Shown: positions 6,801-16,400, counted from the first letter of the stretch. The stretch is 35,321 bases of DNA from Actinomycetota bacterium (GCA_027729805.1 JAQCEO010000015.1:1-35321); one strand, 5' to 3'. Notes: generated by a model from the letters alone, not told the origin. Translations and numbers: made by a program.

Positions 6801-8451
6801 AGGCCCCTTGATCGTGCAAAGCGACAAAACCCTCTTGCTCGAGGTTGACAATCCACAAGGCAAGGAGTGCCGGCGCGCTATCGCACCATTTGCCGAGCTC
6901 GAACGTGCCCCCGAGCACATTCATACCTATCGCCTTACCCCCCTTGGACTATGGAATGCGCGCGCCGCCGGTCACGATGCCGAGCAGGTCGTTGACACCC
7001 TTATTCGCTACTCGAAGTACCCGGTGCCGCACGCCCTCCTTGTCGACGTCGCCGAGACGATGTCACGTTATGGGCGCATGCAGGTCAATAACCATCCGGT
7101 GCACGGGCTGGTGCTACAAGCCCTTGACGAAGCGGTGCTCGAAGAGGTCCTGCGGAGTAAGAAAGTGGCACCGCTGCTGGGCGCGCGCGTTGACCAGACC
7201 ACTGTCATCGTGCACCCCAGTGAACGCGGCCACCTAAAGCAGGCACTTATCAAACTCGGCTGGCCAGCTGAGGACGTCGCGGGCTACGTCGATGGCGAGC
7301 GCCATGCAATTGGCCTAATCACCGATGACTGGCAGCCCCGGCCCTACCAACAAGAGGCAGCCGAAGGTTTCTGGCATGGTGGCTCTGGCGTCGTGGTGCT
7401 GCCGTGCGGTGCCGGCAAGACCATCGTCGGCGCGCTGGCCATGACCCTTGCCCAGGCCACCACGTTGATTCTCGTCACGAACACCGTCGCGGCCCGGCAG
7501 TGGCGAAGTGAATTACTAAAGCGCACCACCCTCACCGCCGATGAGATCGGCGAATACTCCGGCGCGAAGAAAGAAATCCGTCCGGTGACAATCGCCACTT
7601 ATCAAGTCATGACTACCAAACGCCAAGGCATCTACCCCCACCTTGACGTGTTCGACTCGCGGGACTGGGGCTTGATCATCTATGACGAGGTGCATCTCCT
7701 ACCCGCACCCATCTTTCGGTTTACCGCTGATATCCAGTCCCGCCGCCGCCTCGGGTTGACCGCAACCCTTGTTCGCGAGGATGGGCGCGAGAGTGACGTA
7801 TTTAGTCTCATCGGCCCGAAGCGCTACGACGCCCCTTGGAAAGATATTGAAAACCAAGGTTACATCGCACCCGCCGACTGCATCGAGGTGCGAATCACCT
7901 TGCCAGACAGTGACCGCATGACCTATGCGATGGCCGAGAAAGAAGATAAGTACCGGCTCGCTGCGTCCGCGCCGGAAAAGAACCGGCTCGTCGAAGAAAT
8001 CATCGCCCATCACCAAGATGACCGCATCCTGGTAATCGGTCAGTACCTTGACCAACTTGCCGAACTCGGTGAACACCTTGATGCACCGATTATCACCGGC
8101 GCAACACCGGTCAAGGAGCGCGAGCGCCTATTTGCTGCGTTCCGTGTTGGCGAGATCAAACTGCTGGTGGTCAGTAAAGTCGCCAACTTCTCGATCGACC
8201 TACCCGAGGCGGCGGTTGCCATTCAGGTAAGTGGAACTTTCGGCTCCCGGCAGGAGGAAGCCCAGCGCCTCGGCCGCATCCTGCGCCCGAAAGCAGATGG
8301 TCGCACCGCCCATTTCTACTCAATTGTCACGCGCGACACCGTGGATGCAGATTTCGCTCAACATCGCCAGCGCTTCTTAGCTGAGCAGGGCTACACTTAC
8401 CGGATTATCGATGCCGATGACATTCACTCCGGGAAATGGGAAGCAGTTTGA
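6793..8451 (+). CDS. XPB/ERCC3-type DNA repair helicase
   Basis: A 552-aa superfamily 2 DNA helicase closely matching the bacterial XPB group (mycobacterial Rv0861c/ErcC3). Motifs in order: N-terminal domain to about residue 170; motif Q region QPRPYQQEA; Walker A GAGKT (206-210) in LPCGAGKTIVGAL; Walker B/DEAH-type DEVH (298-301); motif III LTATL; the XPB-specific RED motif (328-330) in TLVREDG; motif IV region ILVIGQYLDQ; motif VI QRLGRILRPK (491-500). These enzymes are 3'-5' ATP-dependent helicases implicated in nucleotide excision repair. The gene overlaps both neighbours (M20 upstream, ClC downstream). Its usual partner gene lies 3 kb upstream, across the racemase module. Confidence 0.95.
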   Translation: MTEGPLIVQSDKTLLLEVDNPQGKECRRAIAPFAELERAPEHIHTYRLTPLGLWNARAAGHDAEQVVDTLIRYSKYPVPHALLVDVAETMSRYGRMQVNNHPVHGLVLQALDEAVLEEVLRSKKVAPLLGARVDQTTVIVHPSERGHLKQALIKLGWPAEDVAGYVDGERHAIGLITDDWQPRPYQQEAAEGFWHGGSGVVVLPCGAGKTIVGALAMTLAQATTLILVTNTVAARQWRSELLKRTTLTADEIGEYSGAKKEIRPVTIATYQVMTTKRQGIYPHLDVFDSRDWGLIIYDEVHLLPAPIFRFTADIQSRRRLGLTATLVREDGRESDVFSLIGPKRYDAPWKDIENQGYIAPADCIEVRITLPDSDRMTYAMAEKEDKYRLAASAPEKNRLVEEIIAHHQDDRILVIGQYLDQLAELGEHLDAPIITGATPVKERERLFAAFRVGEIKLLVVSKVANFSIDLPEAAVAIQVSGTFGSRQEEAQRLGRILRPKADGRTAHFYSIVTRDTVDADFAQHRQRFLAEQGYTYRIIDADDIHSGKWEAV

Positions 8452-9746
8452 GCCAGGTTGCACCGCCGCCAGCAGCGCCTGAACTCGGCGAGAAACTGCC
8501 AGCTACGGCCTTCATCTTGGCAATTGTCCTAGGCATCCTCGGGGCCCTTGGGGCTTCGGTGTTCATCCTCTTCATGGACTCAGCCCAGACCTGGATCTGG
8601 AAGGACCTGCCGGCGGCCTTCGGCTTCACCGAGTTACCCATGTGGTGGGTGGTCCTCATGCTGTTAATTGGCGCGGGCATTGTGGCCCTCGCGTGGCGGT
8701 TACCCGGTGCTACCGGCAATAGCCCGTTAACGGGCTTTCATTTCGACACCCCGGCCATCAATGCCCCATCGATTCTGCTGGCCGCCCTCGGCACCTTGAT
8801 TTTTGGATTCGTCCTTGGCCCCGAAGCCCCACTCATCATCATGGGCACCACTATCGGTGCGCTCTTAATGCGTGGGCGAGCACCTCAACTGGTGCAAATG
8901 GGCATGCTGCTCGGCGGCGCCGCTGCCATCGGAGCGATCTTCGGTAACCCATTCGTGATGGCTTTCATGTTGCTCGAGTTTGCGGCTCTTGGCATCTTGC
9001 CGTCAATTGCACTCATGCCAGCACTTGTTGCCCTTGGCGCCGGCTACCTAGTGCAGATCGGCGTCGGCCCGTGGTCTGGCGTTGGCACCCACTCCCTCGC
9101 CGTGCCTGGGCTGCCAAGTTATGACAACCTCACGGTGACGCAGTTACTTGCCGGGTTAGTCATCGCGGTTATCGCATCCATCGTCGCCGCGATCGCGCGC
9201 GAGTTCGGCGAACGAGTCGCCGCAGTAGCCGCCAAGCACCGCGCAATAGTTCTATTCGCGGTAGCCCTCCTCACCGCAGCCCTGGCAATCACCGTCAGCG
9301 AAATCACCGGTGTCGATGTCAACATGGTGCTCTTCTCCGGGCAACCGGCAATGACATCGCTGATCGCCGAGACCTCTGCCCTCACCGTGGTTTTGGTGCT
9401 GGTTGCCAAGATGCTGGCTTATGGCATGGCCCTTGGCGGTGGCTACCGCGGCGGGCCGATCTTTCCCGCCACTTTCTTGGGCGTCGCCGTAGGTGTACTA
9501 AGTGCCTTGGTGTTCCCTGATTTGTCAGTCACGGCCATGGCCGCAACCGGTATCGCGGCAACCGCCACGGTGATGCTGCGGCTGCCTTTCACCTCGGCAC
9601 TACTGGCGATGATCTTGCTGAGTTCATCAGGGGTCGCTGTCGCGCCATTTGCCATCATGGGAGCGGTTGTCGGTTTCGCTGTCCGCCAGACACTAGACAA
9701 ACGCGACGCCAAGAGGGCAGCAACCAAGGAGATGGAGAAAACATGA
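8436..9746 (+). CDS. ClC-family chloride channel/transporter, divergent
   Basis: A 436-aa integral membrane protein with about ten hydrophobic segments from residue 25 to 420. It has the ClC selectivity-region features FVLGPEAPLIIMG (corresponding to the GREGP block) and GGGYRGGPIFPATFLG (corresponding to the GGxxGGxFxP block). The first signature, GSGIP, is not recognisable; the equivalent stretch reads GATGNSPLTGF. The acidic gate glutamate of GREGP is retained as E in GPEAP. It may exchange chloride for protons or carry another anion. The start ATG 8436 lies 16 bases inside the helicase gene; TTG 8448 is an alternative. The stop overlaps the start of the next gene (ATGA), so it is part of the forward operon. 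Confidence 0.8.
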   Translation: MGSSLSQVAPPPAAPELGEKLPATAFILAIVLGILGALGASVFILFMDSAQTWIWKDLPAAFGFTELPMWWVVLMLLIGAGIVALAWRLPGATGNSPLTGFHFDTPAINAPSILLAALGTLIFGFVLGPEAPLIIMGTTIGALLMRGRAPQLVQMGMLLGGAAAIGAIFGNPFVMAFMLLEFAALGILPSIALMPALVALGAGYLVQIGVGPWSGVGTHSLAVPGLPSYDNLTVTQLLAGLVIAVIASIVAAIAREFGERVAAVAAKHRAIVLFAVALLTAALAITVSEITGVDVNMVLFSGQPAMTSLIAETSALTVVLVLVAKMLAYGMALGGGYRGGPIFPATFLGVAVGVLSALVFPDLSVTAMAATGIAATATVMLRLPFTSALLAMILLSSSGVAVAPFAIMGAVVGFAVRQTLDKRDAKRAATKEMEKT

Positions 9747-10261
9747 AGCTAAGCCACCTTGTCACAATTGCCAGCGCAGCCTTCATAACGGCTACCGCCC
9801 TCGCGGCTCCGGCGCAGGCCGTCAAACTCGTACCGTCTGACACCGCCTGCTCATATATCTATAAGAAAGGCAAGCCCACCACCAAGACCTATGCCTGCTT
9901 AACCGTGGCCAAGTCGCCGGTCGCAGCGGGCCAACCAGCGACCTTCACCGGAACCTTGAGTTCAAAGGCCATGGCGGCATTGGCTGACTGGACAACAGGG
10001 GCAAACACAGTATGCCTAGATCGCTACCCAGCCAAAGCCAATAACGACGGCTCCATTCCGCGTACCCCGCTCACTAAGGCCTGTTCACCCGTCAAGAAGA
10101 ACGGCGCGTTCACTATCAACGCCGATCTGAGCATCAAAGGCACTTACTACTACGGCCTGAGCATGGGCCCCTGCACCGCGTCTGCCGCCACCTGCGGGAA
10201 CGCTGACCCTGGGCTCGTCGGGGTCGAAGGGCCCGAGGTCGTTCAACTCAAAACCACGTAG
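9743..10261 (+). CDS. Small secreted protein, unknown function
   Basis: A 172-aa protein with a clear Sec signal peptide (MKLSHLVTIASAAFITATAL, probable cleavage after APAQA). The mature part of about 145 residues has several cysteines, suggesting disulfides outside the cell, and beta-rich segments such as AAGQPATFTGTLSSKAMAA and KGTYYYGLSMGPCTAS. I do not recognise the family; the middle part faintly recalls an extracellular beta-sandwich. The ATG overlaps the ClC stop by 4 bases, so the two are likely co-expressed. The stop is TAG. Confidence 0.65.
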   Translation: MKLSHLVTIASAAFITATALAAPAQAVKLVPSDTACSYIYKKGKPTTKTYACLTVAKSPVAAGQPATFTGTLSSKAMAALADWTTGANTVCLDRYPAKANNDGSIPRTPLTKACSPVKKNGAFTINADLSIKGTYYYGLSMGPCTASAATCGNADPGLVGVEGPEVVQLKTT

Positions 10262-10288
10262 TTGCATTCCCACTAGCTAAGGGTGCCA

Positions 10289-10894
10289 ATGCCCCAAATA
10301 GCAATACGCCAAAAACTCATCGCCGCGTGCACCGCGGTTACCTTTATCGGGGCAGCGTGCGTTCTTGCTCCCGGCGCACTAGCCAAGGACGTAACTAATC
10401 TGAAGGCTCTTCAAAAGAAGGTCCCCTTCACGATTTACACCCCGAAATTCACAGCGCAGGTGCCACTAACATCGCTCACCCTGAGCAAATACAGCAAACA
10501 AGCGGTCGGCTCGAACCCGGGCAAGTGCACCTACTACCTAACCACCCAGTACGGCGGCGGCAAGAGTCCGATGGTGGTACTCGTGCAGTCTTATCGCTGC
10601 ACCGACCCACCTGCCCCGATGGCCGATGTCGCTAGCTTCAAAGCCTTCGGCCAACAACTGACGATCACGACCGCCTGCCCAAATACCAGCGCAACAAGTG
10701 AAGCTGACTGCCTATCCGGCTCAACAGCAACTCCCGCGCGATTACTGGAGCAGCAACCCGGCACCGGCGAAACCTGGATCCCGAAGCTACCGGCAAGTGG
10801 CGGACATCTGCCGACCACGGCCAATCTCACAACTAATTTGCTATCCGTGCAGGAGATCAAGAAGGTGGTTAGAAGCCTCGTCAGCGTTGACTAG
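10289..10894 (+). CDS. Secreted protein, unknown function
   Basis: A 201-aa protein with a signal peptide (IRQKLIAACTAVTFIGAACV, cleavage probably after PGALA). Mature features are KVPFTIYTPKFTAQVPLTSL, a cysteine-bearing central part (GKCTYYLTTQYGGG, SYRCTDPP, TTACPNTS, ADCLSG) and a helical end (VQEIKKVVRSLVSVD). No known family recognised. ATG 10289 is chosen over GTG 10283 because TAAGGG sits seven bases upstream. It follows the previous secreted-protein gene by 27 bp and may end the forward operon. Its TAG shares the palindrome CTAG with the stop of the convergent YceI-like gene. Confidence 0.65.
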   Translation: MPQIAIRQKLIAACTAVTFIGAACVLAPGALAKDVTNLKALQKKVPFTIYTPKFTAQVPLTSLTLSKYSKQAVGSNPGKCTYYLTTQYGGGKSPMVVLVQSYRCTDPPAPMADVASFKAFGQQLTITTACPNTSATSEADCLSGSTATPARLLEQQPGTGETWIPKLPASGGHLPTTANLTTNLLSVQEIKKVVRSLVSVD

Positions 10895-11382
10895 CTGGCC
10901 GAAGCCCGCACTTCGAGCTTTGCGTCAACATCGAACCTGAAGTCGTCGATAGTGCCCAGCCCCGGTATCGGTAAATGCACCGTACCCATACTCGCGCTAC
11001 CGACGATCTCAATCTCCCCCATCGGTGACGTTGCCGACGCAATGGGGGTAATTGTTAAACCAAGATCAACTTCGATAGTTCCTGCTTGTGCAGCACCGGA
11101 GACCAACCAGGTTTCACCCGCTGGACCGTTGCCCGTATAAACCAAAGTGTGCGCTTGATACTGGCTGATGAAACTTCTGGCCGCGGACTGCAGCAGGAAG
11201 TTGCCGGTCTTAAGTTGGTCAAGGGCTAGGTGCAAGGTTAAGGTAATTTCCCCCGCGGTGATATCCAGTAACCCGCTAGATACCGGCGCTAAGACATCAA
11301 CGCTCATTGAGCCAATCTGTCCACTACGAAGCCGCACATCGGCGCCATCAACGGCGAGGATCTCCCATTTGCCACTACTCAT
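10891..11382 (-). CDS. YceI-like beta-barrel protein
   Basis: A 163-aa protein without signal peptide or membrane segment. The pattern of alternating beta strands and the block LHLALDQLKTGNFLLQSAAR resemble the YceI-like lipid-binding barrel family, where the corresponding region reads roughly L-x-x-L-x-T-G-N-x-x-x-D. The end (GTVHLPIPGLGTIDDFRFD) is also barrel-like. YceI proteins bind isoprenoid or other apolar ligands; no ligand can be inferred here. It is convergent with the secreted-protein gene and lies downstream of the SDR gene on the same strand (45 bp gap). Family assignment is moderate. Confidence 0.6.
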   Translation of the reverse strand: MSSGKWEILAVDGADVRLRSGQIGSMSVDVLAPVSSGLLDITAGEITLTLHLALDQLKTGNFLLQSAARSFISQYQAHTLVYTGNGPAGETWLVSGAAQAGTIEVDLGLTITPIASATSPMGEIEIVGSASMGTVHLPIPGLGTIDDFRFDVDAKLEVRASAS

Positions 11383-11427
11383 AGGGTCACTTTGCCATGT
11401 CGATTGAAGTTCATCGTTGCCGGCGGG

Positions 11428-12189
11428 TCAGTCGCCTAGGACCCGATGCACTTTATGTTGCGCGGCTTGCGCAACCGGGCGAATTACCATGCGATCGATG
11501 TTGACATGCGCGGGAAGGCCGGCGACCCAGGCGACAGCTGACGCGACATCGTCAGCGGTTAGCGGCTCCTTGACACCTTCATACACTTTGGCCGCCCGCG
11601 CTTCATCACCGCCGAAACGTTTGACCGAGAACTCATCGGTTCGCACCATGCCCGGGATGATTTCAGTGACTCGGATCGGTCGCCCGGAGAGTTCCAGGCG
11701 CAAGGTGCCGGCTATCGCCGCGACCCCATGCTTGGTCGCGGTGTAACTGCCGGCATTCTCGTACGGGATATATCCCGCGGTTGATCCCATCAGCACTATG
11801 AGGCCATGCCCGGAACTTTCAACATTCGGTAGGAAGGCTTTAACCGTTCGCACCAAGCCGATGACGTTCAACTCGTAGCCGGCCTGCCAGCTGGCTAGGT
11901 CTGCGTTCTCGATCTGCTCGGCCTCGAATGCGGCGCCGGCATTGGCCACCAAAACATCAAGTGCCCGGTCCGCCAACTTGGCAACCAGCCGATCCACACT
12001 GCCTTGATCGGTTACGTCCAACTCCCAGGCCGTGATGCCAGGATGCTCCAGGGCCAATTGCTCAAGGCGATCAAGGCGGCGCGCTGCCGCGATCACCTCA
12101 TACCCCAGATCGGCCAATTGGCGGGCGCAGGCGGCCCCAATGCCGCTACTGGCACCGGTGACGAGCGCGCGTCCAGAACTTTTGGTCAT
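11428..12189 (-). CDS. Short-chain dehydrogenase/reductase (SDR)
   Basis: A 253-aa classical SDR. The nucleotide-binding motif TGASSGIG is at residues 11-18, followed by an arginine-rich patch (AAARRLDRL) that suggests NADPH use, then LDVTDQ, the NAG motif in VLVANAGAAF, the catalytic serine in LMGSTAGYI and the YxxxK pair in SYTATKHGV. The block IIPGMVRTDEF follows the active site as usual. It resembles the YdfG/serine-dehydrogenase-like group, but the substrate cannot be told. ATG 12189 is taken as start; GTG 12204 is an in-frame alternative. It lies downstream of groEL on the same strand but is separated from it by a hairpin. Confidence 0.85.
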   Translation of the reverse strand: MTKSSGRALVTGASSGIGAACARQLADLGYEVIAAARRLDRLEQLALEHPGITAWELDVTDQGSVDRLVAKLADRALDVLVANAGAAFEAEQIENADLASWQAGYELNVIGLVRTVKAFLPNVESSGHGLIVLMGSTAGYIPYENAGSYTATKHGVAAIAGTLRLELSGRPIRVTEIIPGMVRTDEFSVKRFGGDEARAAKVYEGVKEPLTADDVASAVAWVAGLPAHVNIDRMVIRPVAQAAQHKVHRVLGD

Positions 12190-12244
12190 GGTGCAAGATT
12201 CCACATTGGCGTGCTGCTCCCACCGTCGGGCTTACTGGGCAAAT

Positions 12245-12280
12245 CCAAGGGCGGTCCCCCTGCCGGGAAACCGCCCTTGG
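12245..12280 (-). terminator. Strong hairpin downstream of groEL
   Basis: CCAAGGGCGGT (12245-12255) and ACCGCCCTTGG (12270-12280) form a perfect 11-bp GC-rich stem with a 14-base loop, 48 bp beyond the groEL stop. On the groEL strand the stem is followed by GATTTGCCC, a weak U tract. It most likely ends the groEL transcript and insulates the SDR gene. Confidence 0.7.
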
Positions 12281-12327
12281 CTCAATCTGTGAAGCAGAAG
12301 TTAGGCTTTCTAGGACTTCGAACTTCG

Positions 12328-14025
<1,698 letters not shown>

Positions 14026-14030
14026 CGCGA

Positions 14031-14059
14031 AAGTTAGCACTCGCACCCCTAGAGTGCAA
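14031..14059 (-). promoter_or_regulatory. Probable groEL promoter inside CIRCE sites
   Basis: On the reverse strand TTGCAC (14059-14054) is followed by a 17-base spacer and TAACTT (14036-14031), which matches the actinobacterial TANNNT -10 pattern. The -35 lies in the distal CIRCE and the -10 touches its other arm, so a bound HrcA dimer would block polymerase. The -10 match to the sigma-70 consensus is weak. Confidence 0.5.
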
Positions 14060-14060
14060 A
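14034..14060. promoter_or_regulatory. CIRCE operator, distal copy
   Basis: On the forward strand the half-sites read TTAGCACTC and GAGTGCAAA with a 9-base spacer (GCACCCCTA); the second arm differs from consensus at two positions. The perfect arms of the two CIRCE copies face each other and form an extra palindrome, GAGTGCTAAC - 6 bases - GTTAGCACTC, at 14017-14042. Tandem HrcA sites are known upstream of actinobacterial groE genes. Confidence 0.85.
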
Positions 14061-14451
14061 TGCACGGTCCACGCCCTGGCCGTTAGCCCCCGGTTACCCA
14101 GAACTTGCCCAAGTTTTTCGAGGTTTGCCCTTGCTTTCGGACCGATCCCGTGTCCCCATAACCATGTCAACTTGCCAGTGTGGCAACTGAGGATCGCCCA
14201 CTGATCCCAGGGGGTTGGGCCCCACTATGCCAAGTTATGACGTTTCAGCACAGGTTTGCTCCGCACCGACCGCCTCGTCCTCGGGTCGAGCTGGGCCCGC
14301 CCGGGTGCCGCCGGGATCGTGACGCCAGCGGATGTGTAAGGAAGTTCGGCCGTCTACACCTGTTTTGCCGCCCGGGCAATGATCGTTCGGCCAAGAACTC
14401 CGAGCTGAGTGGCGGTTATGGTCGAACTAGTTGCCCAGCTCACTTGGGTTA
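14061..14451. other. Gene-free stretch upstream of groEL and downstream of xthA
   Basis: No believable coding frame: the 91-codon open frame at 14180-14455 has low-complexity, arginine- and proline-rich composition and no ribosome-binding site. I see no tRNA or recognisable regulatory RNA. TTGCCA-GTG-TGGCAA (14172-14186) is a small perfect hairpin, perhaps a protein-binding site. The stretch may hold further groEL promoter elements and the terminator region of the exonuclease III gene. Confidence 0.4.
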
Positions 14452-15264
14452 CTAGACCTTGAAAGTCACCGTCAGCGGGGCGTGATCACTCCACCGCTCG
14501 GCGTAGGTAGGAGCCTTGCCAACTATCGCGGCCACCGCCTTGCCGGCTAAGCCCGGGGTCGCGATGACGTAGTCAATGCGCCAGCCCCCGTCGGTGTCGA
14601 AGCCACGCCCGCGCCATGACCACCAGGTGTAGGGCCCGGGGCCATCACCACCAAGGGTGCGGCCTAGGTCAACCCACTGCCCTGCAAACCAACTGTCTAG
14701 ATACTCGCGCTCTTGCTCCAAGAATCCGGCTCGGCCACGATTACCGCGCCAATTCTTGATATCAACTTCATGGTGGGCGATATTGAAGTCACCGCAAACC
14801 ACGACCTCGCCCCCGGCCCGGGTCGCTCGCGCACGTAATGCCTTAAGGCGAGTGTCCATCGCGGCTAAGAAGGCGTACTTATCAACTTGCCGAGGGGTGT
14901 CGGCTTCACCGGTATGGACATAAACCGAAACCACGGTTAGCGGCCCGCCCTTGGTGTCGAGGTCGGCTTCGATCCACCTGCCGGAGTTCGCTAGCACCGG
15001 ATCCTTCATCACCTCACGCACCGCGGTTGGCTCCTTGCGGGTCAAGATGGCAACCCCCGCGCGGCCAAGTTGCGGAGCCGGTGCGTGCGCAACATGAAAT
15101 CCTTGCAATGACGACTCAGCAAGTGTTGTGTGGAGTTGCTCGTGCGTTGCCCTTACTTCCTGAAGGCAAATCACATCCGGTTTTGCTTCCGCGAGCCAGT
15201 CAAGGCCGCCACGACGATGAGCCGCGCGCACGCCGTTGACATTCACCGTAACTACTCGAAGCAT
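14452..15264 (-). CDS. xthA: Exonuclease III family AP endonuclease
   Basis: A 270-aa member of the exonuclease III / AP endonuclease family (E. coli Xth is 268 aa), which cleaves DNA 5' of abasic sites during base excision repair. Motifs are VTVNVNGVRAA at the N-terminus, the metal-binding glutamate in CLQEVRA, SVYVHTGE, the catalytic GDFNIAHHEVDIKN, the W-rich TWWSWRGRGFDTDGGWRIDY and the terminal WSDHAPL with the catalytic Asp-His pair. ATG 15264 is preferred to TTG 15267; AGG lies a few bases upstream. The gene follows the small unknown gene by 8 bp and is probably in its operon. Confidence 0.93.
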   Translation of the reverse strand: MLRVVTVNVNGVRAAHRRGGLDWLAEAKPDVICLQEVRATHEQLHTTLAESSLQGFHVAHAPAPQLGRAGVAILTRKEPTAVREVMKDPVLANSGRWIEADLDTKGGPLTVVSVYVHTGEADTPRQVDKYAFLAAMDTRLKALRARATRAGGEVVVCGDFNIAHHEVDIKNWRGNRGRAGFLEQEREYLDSWFAGQWVDLGRTLGGDGPGPYTWWSWRGRGFDTDGGWRIDYVIATPGLAGKAVAAIVGKAPTYAERWSDHAPLTVTFKV

Positions 15265-15272
15265 CAACCTAC

Positions 15273-15557
15273 TCAGGCAATCCGAAGGGTGACGACTTGA
15301 CCGGTCACCGCGGTCACCGCGGCCAACAGCGCGTCACTATGTCGCGCATCGGTACTTATTGGGTAAGTCTGACTTTGGTCGAAGCGCTGCGGATCGGAGA
15401 AGTCGATCGTCAGTACATCATCTTCAAGTGACACTAAACGCGCGTCGAAGTACAGCAGCCAAGCTACCCGGCTTTGGGATTCCAGATAGAACAGGACGTC
15501 ATTCCACCGCGCTTTCAAGGCAGCAAGCTCATCGGCGGACATAGTTCTAGGCCGCAT
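15273..15557 (-). CDS. Small protein resembling a DnaX (gamma/tau) C-terminal domain
   Basis: A 94-aa cytoplasmic protein. The pattern LKARWNDVLFYLESQSRVAW, then LLYFDARLVSLEDDVLTIDF, has the layout of a domain found at the C-terminus of bacterial DNA polymerase III gamma/tau subunits (W-x-x-V-L...W-x-L-L...V...L-x-L-x-F). It is free-standing here. This is an inference from pattern only; otherwise it is a hypothetical protein. The listed start, ATG 15557, overlaps the end of the phosphopantetheinyl transferase gene; ATG 15542 is also plausible. It sits between that gene and xthA in an apparent operon. Confidence 0.6.
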   Translation of the reverse strand: MRPRTMSADELAALKARWNDVLFYLESQSRVAWLLYFDARLVSLEDDVLTIDFSDPQRFDQSQTYPISTDARHSDALLAAVTAVTGQVVTLRIA

Positions 15558-16287
15558 CAGTATCGGGCGCTACATAACAGATACCGAGCACCGTATCCAA
15601 TGGATGCAGAACCAACACTGGAAGCACCAGACCAAGATCAGTGATGGAGGTCACTTCCACGATTAAACCCTGCGGCACCGAAGTAACTGCCACCACCGGC
15701 CAACGCGACACCCCACCTCCAAGACCAACCCCGAGGGCCTTGGTCGCCGCCTCCTTAGCAACCAATAGGTCAAGCACCGACGCCACCTCGGCAGCGACGA
15801 AAGCTTGCTCCGGCGCGGACAAAGCCCGCGCCACCACATCAATTCGCCGGTTGACATATTCGATGTCAATACCGATCAATGCCCCCGGATCAGCAGCCGC
15901 TGCAACCACCACCCCAGAGTTATGCGTAAGCGAGATTACCGGTGAACCACCGACAGCTGACAGTGCTGCGCAACGAGCGAACGGTGCCCCTTCGTCATCG
16001 ATGTGAATCTCGATATCACGCGGTTCAAGTTGTTGGCCGCGTTCACTTGCCCACGTCCGCACCACATCCTTTAGCGCCAGCCGCCCCAGCAACCACTCAT
16101 GTTGACGGCTCGAACTCGAATCAAGTGACTTCCAGGTCGCATGCTCACCACTGGTCAAAGCTGCTCCCATCGAGGGTGCAGCGGTCAACGTGCTACCTGG
16201 AGCGATCTCAGAGATTTCTATGCGGCGGACGAGCACCTCGGCCGGGCCAATATCCCAAGCCTGACTAACGAACTGCTCTAGTTGCAC
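15547..16287 (-). CDS. 4'-phosphopantetheinyl transferase (Sfp/AcpT type)
   Basis: A 246-aa enzyme that transfers the phosphopantetheine arm of CoA to carrier proteins. Family motifs are present: SLTHNSG (119-125, matching the usual S-L-S-H-S), the Mg-binding pair D141 and E143 in IGIDIEYV, and K178-E179 in VAKEAATKALGVGL (normally W/F-x-x-K-E-A). Length and the two-part pseudo-dimer layout fit the Sfp type rather than the short AcpS type. No carrier protein, PKS or NRPS gene is in the window, so its target is unknown. The GTG start overlaps the stop of the upstream zinc-ribbon gene (TGCAACTAG region), suggesting coupled translation. Confidence 0.85.
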   Translation of the reverse strand: MQLEQFVSQAWDIGPAEVLVRRIEISEIAPGSTLTAAPSMGAALTSGEHATWKSLDSSSSRQHEWLLGRLALKDVVRTWASERGQQLEPRDIEIHIDDEGAPFARCAALSAVGGSPVISLTHNSGVVVAAAADPGALIGIDIEYVNRRIDVVARALSAPEQAFVAAEVASVLDLLVAKEAATKALGVGLGGGVSRWPVVAVTSVPQGLIVEVTSITDLGLVLPVLVLHPLDTVLGICYVAPDTDAA

Positions 16288-16400
16288 TGGCCACCATCAC
16301 AGCAGGGCTGAATGTAATAGCACTTTGGGCACATATCCTTACCGCCGCGTCGCTCTAGGGCTACGGTCTCGCAGGCCGGGCACGGGCCAGGGTCACCCAT
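16278..16400 (-). CDS. 40-aa zinc-ribbon-like small protein
   Basis: A very short gene with strong coding signs. It has a near-consensus Shine-Dalgarno (GAAGGGG) directly before ATG 16400, a reading frame that ends exactly at the start of the phosphopantetheinyl transferase gene (10-base overlap), and seven cysteines in 40 residues. The layout is CPAC near the N-terminus (one CxxC), MCPKCYYIQPCCDGGQCN at the C-terminus (a second CxxC and a CC-x4-C tail), with a basic linker ERRGGKD between. The two CxxC knuckles fit a zinc ribbon. No catalytic domain is possible at this size, so a structural, redox or regulatory role is likely. I believe similar small Cys-rich proteins occur in actinobacteria but cannot verify this here. 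Confidence 0.75.
   Translation of the reverse strand: MGDPGPCPACETVALERRGGKDMCPKCYYIQPCCDGGQCN

Noticed and set aside
14180-14455. 91-codon forward open frame between groEL and xthA
   Set aside because: No ribosome-binding site and implausible Pro/Arg/Gly-rich product; treated as non-coding.
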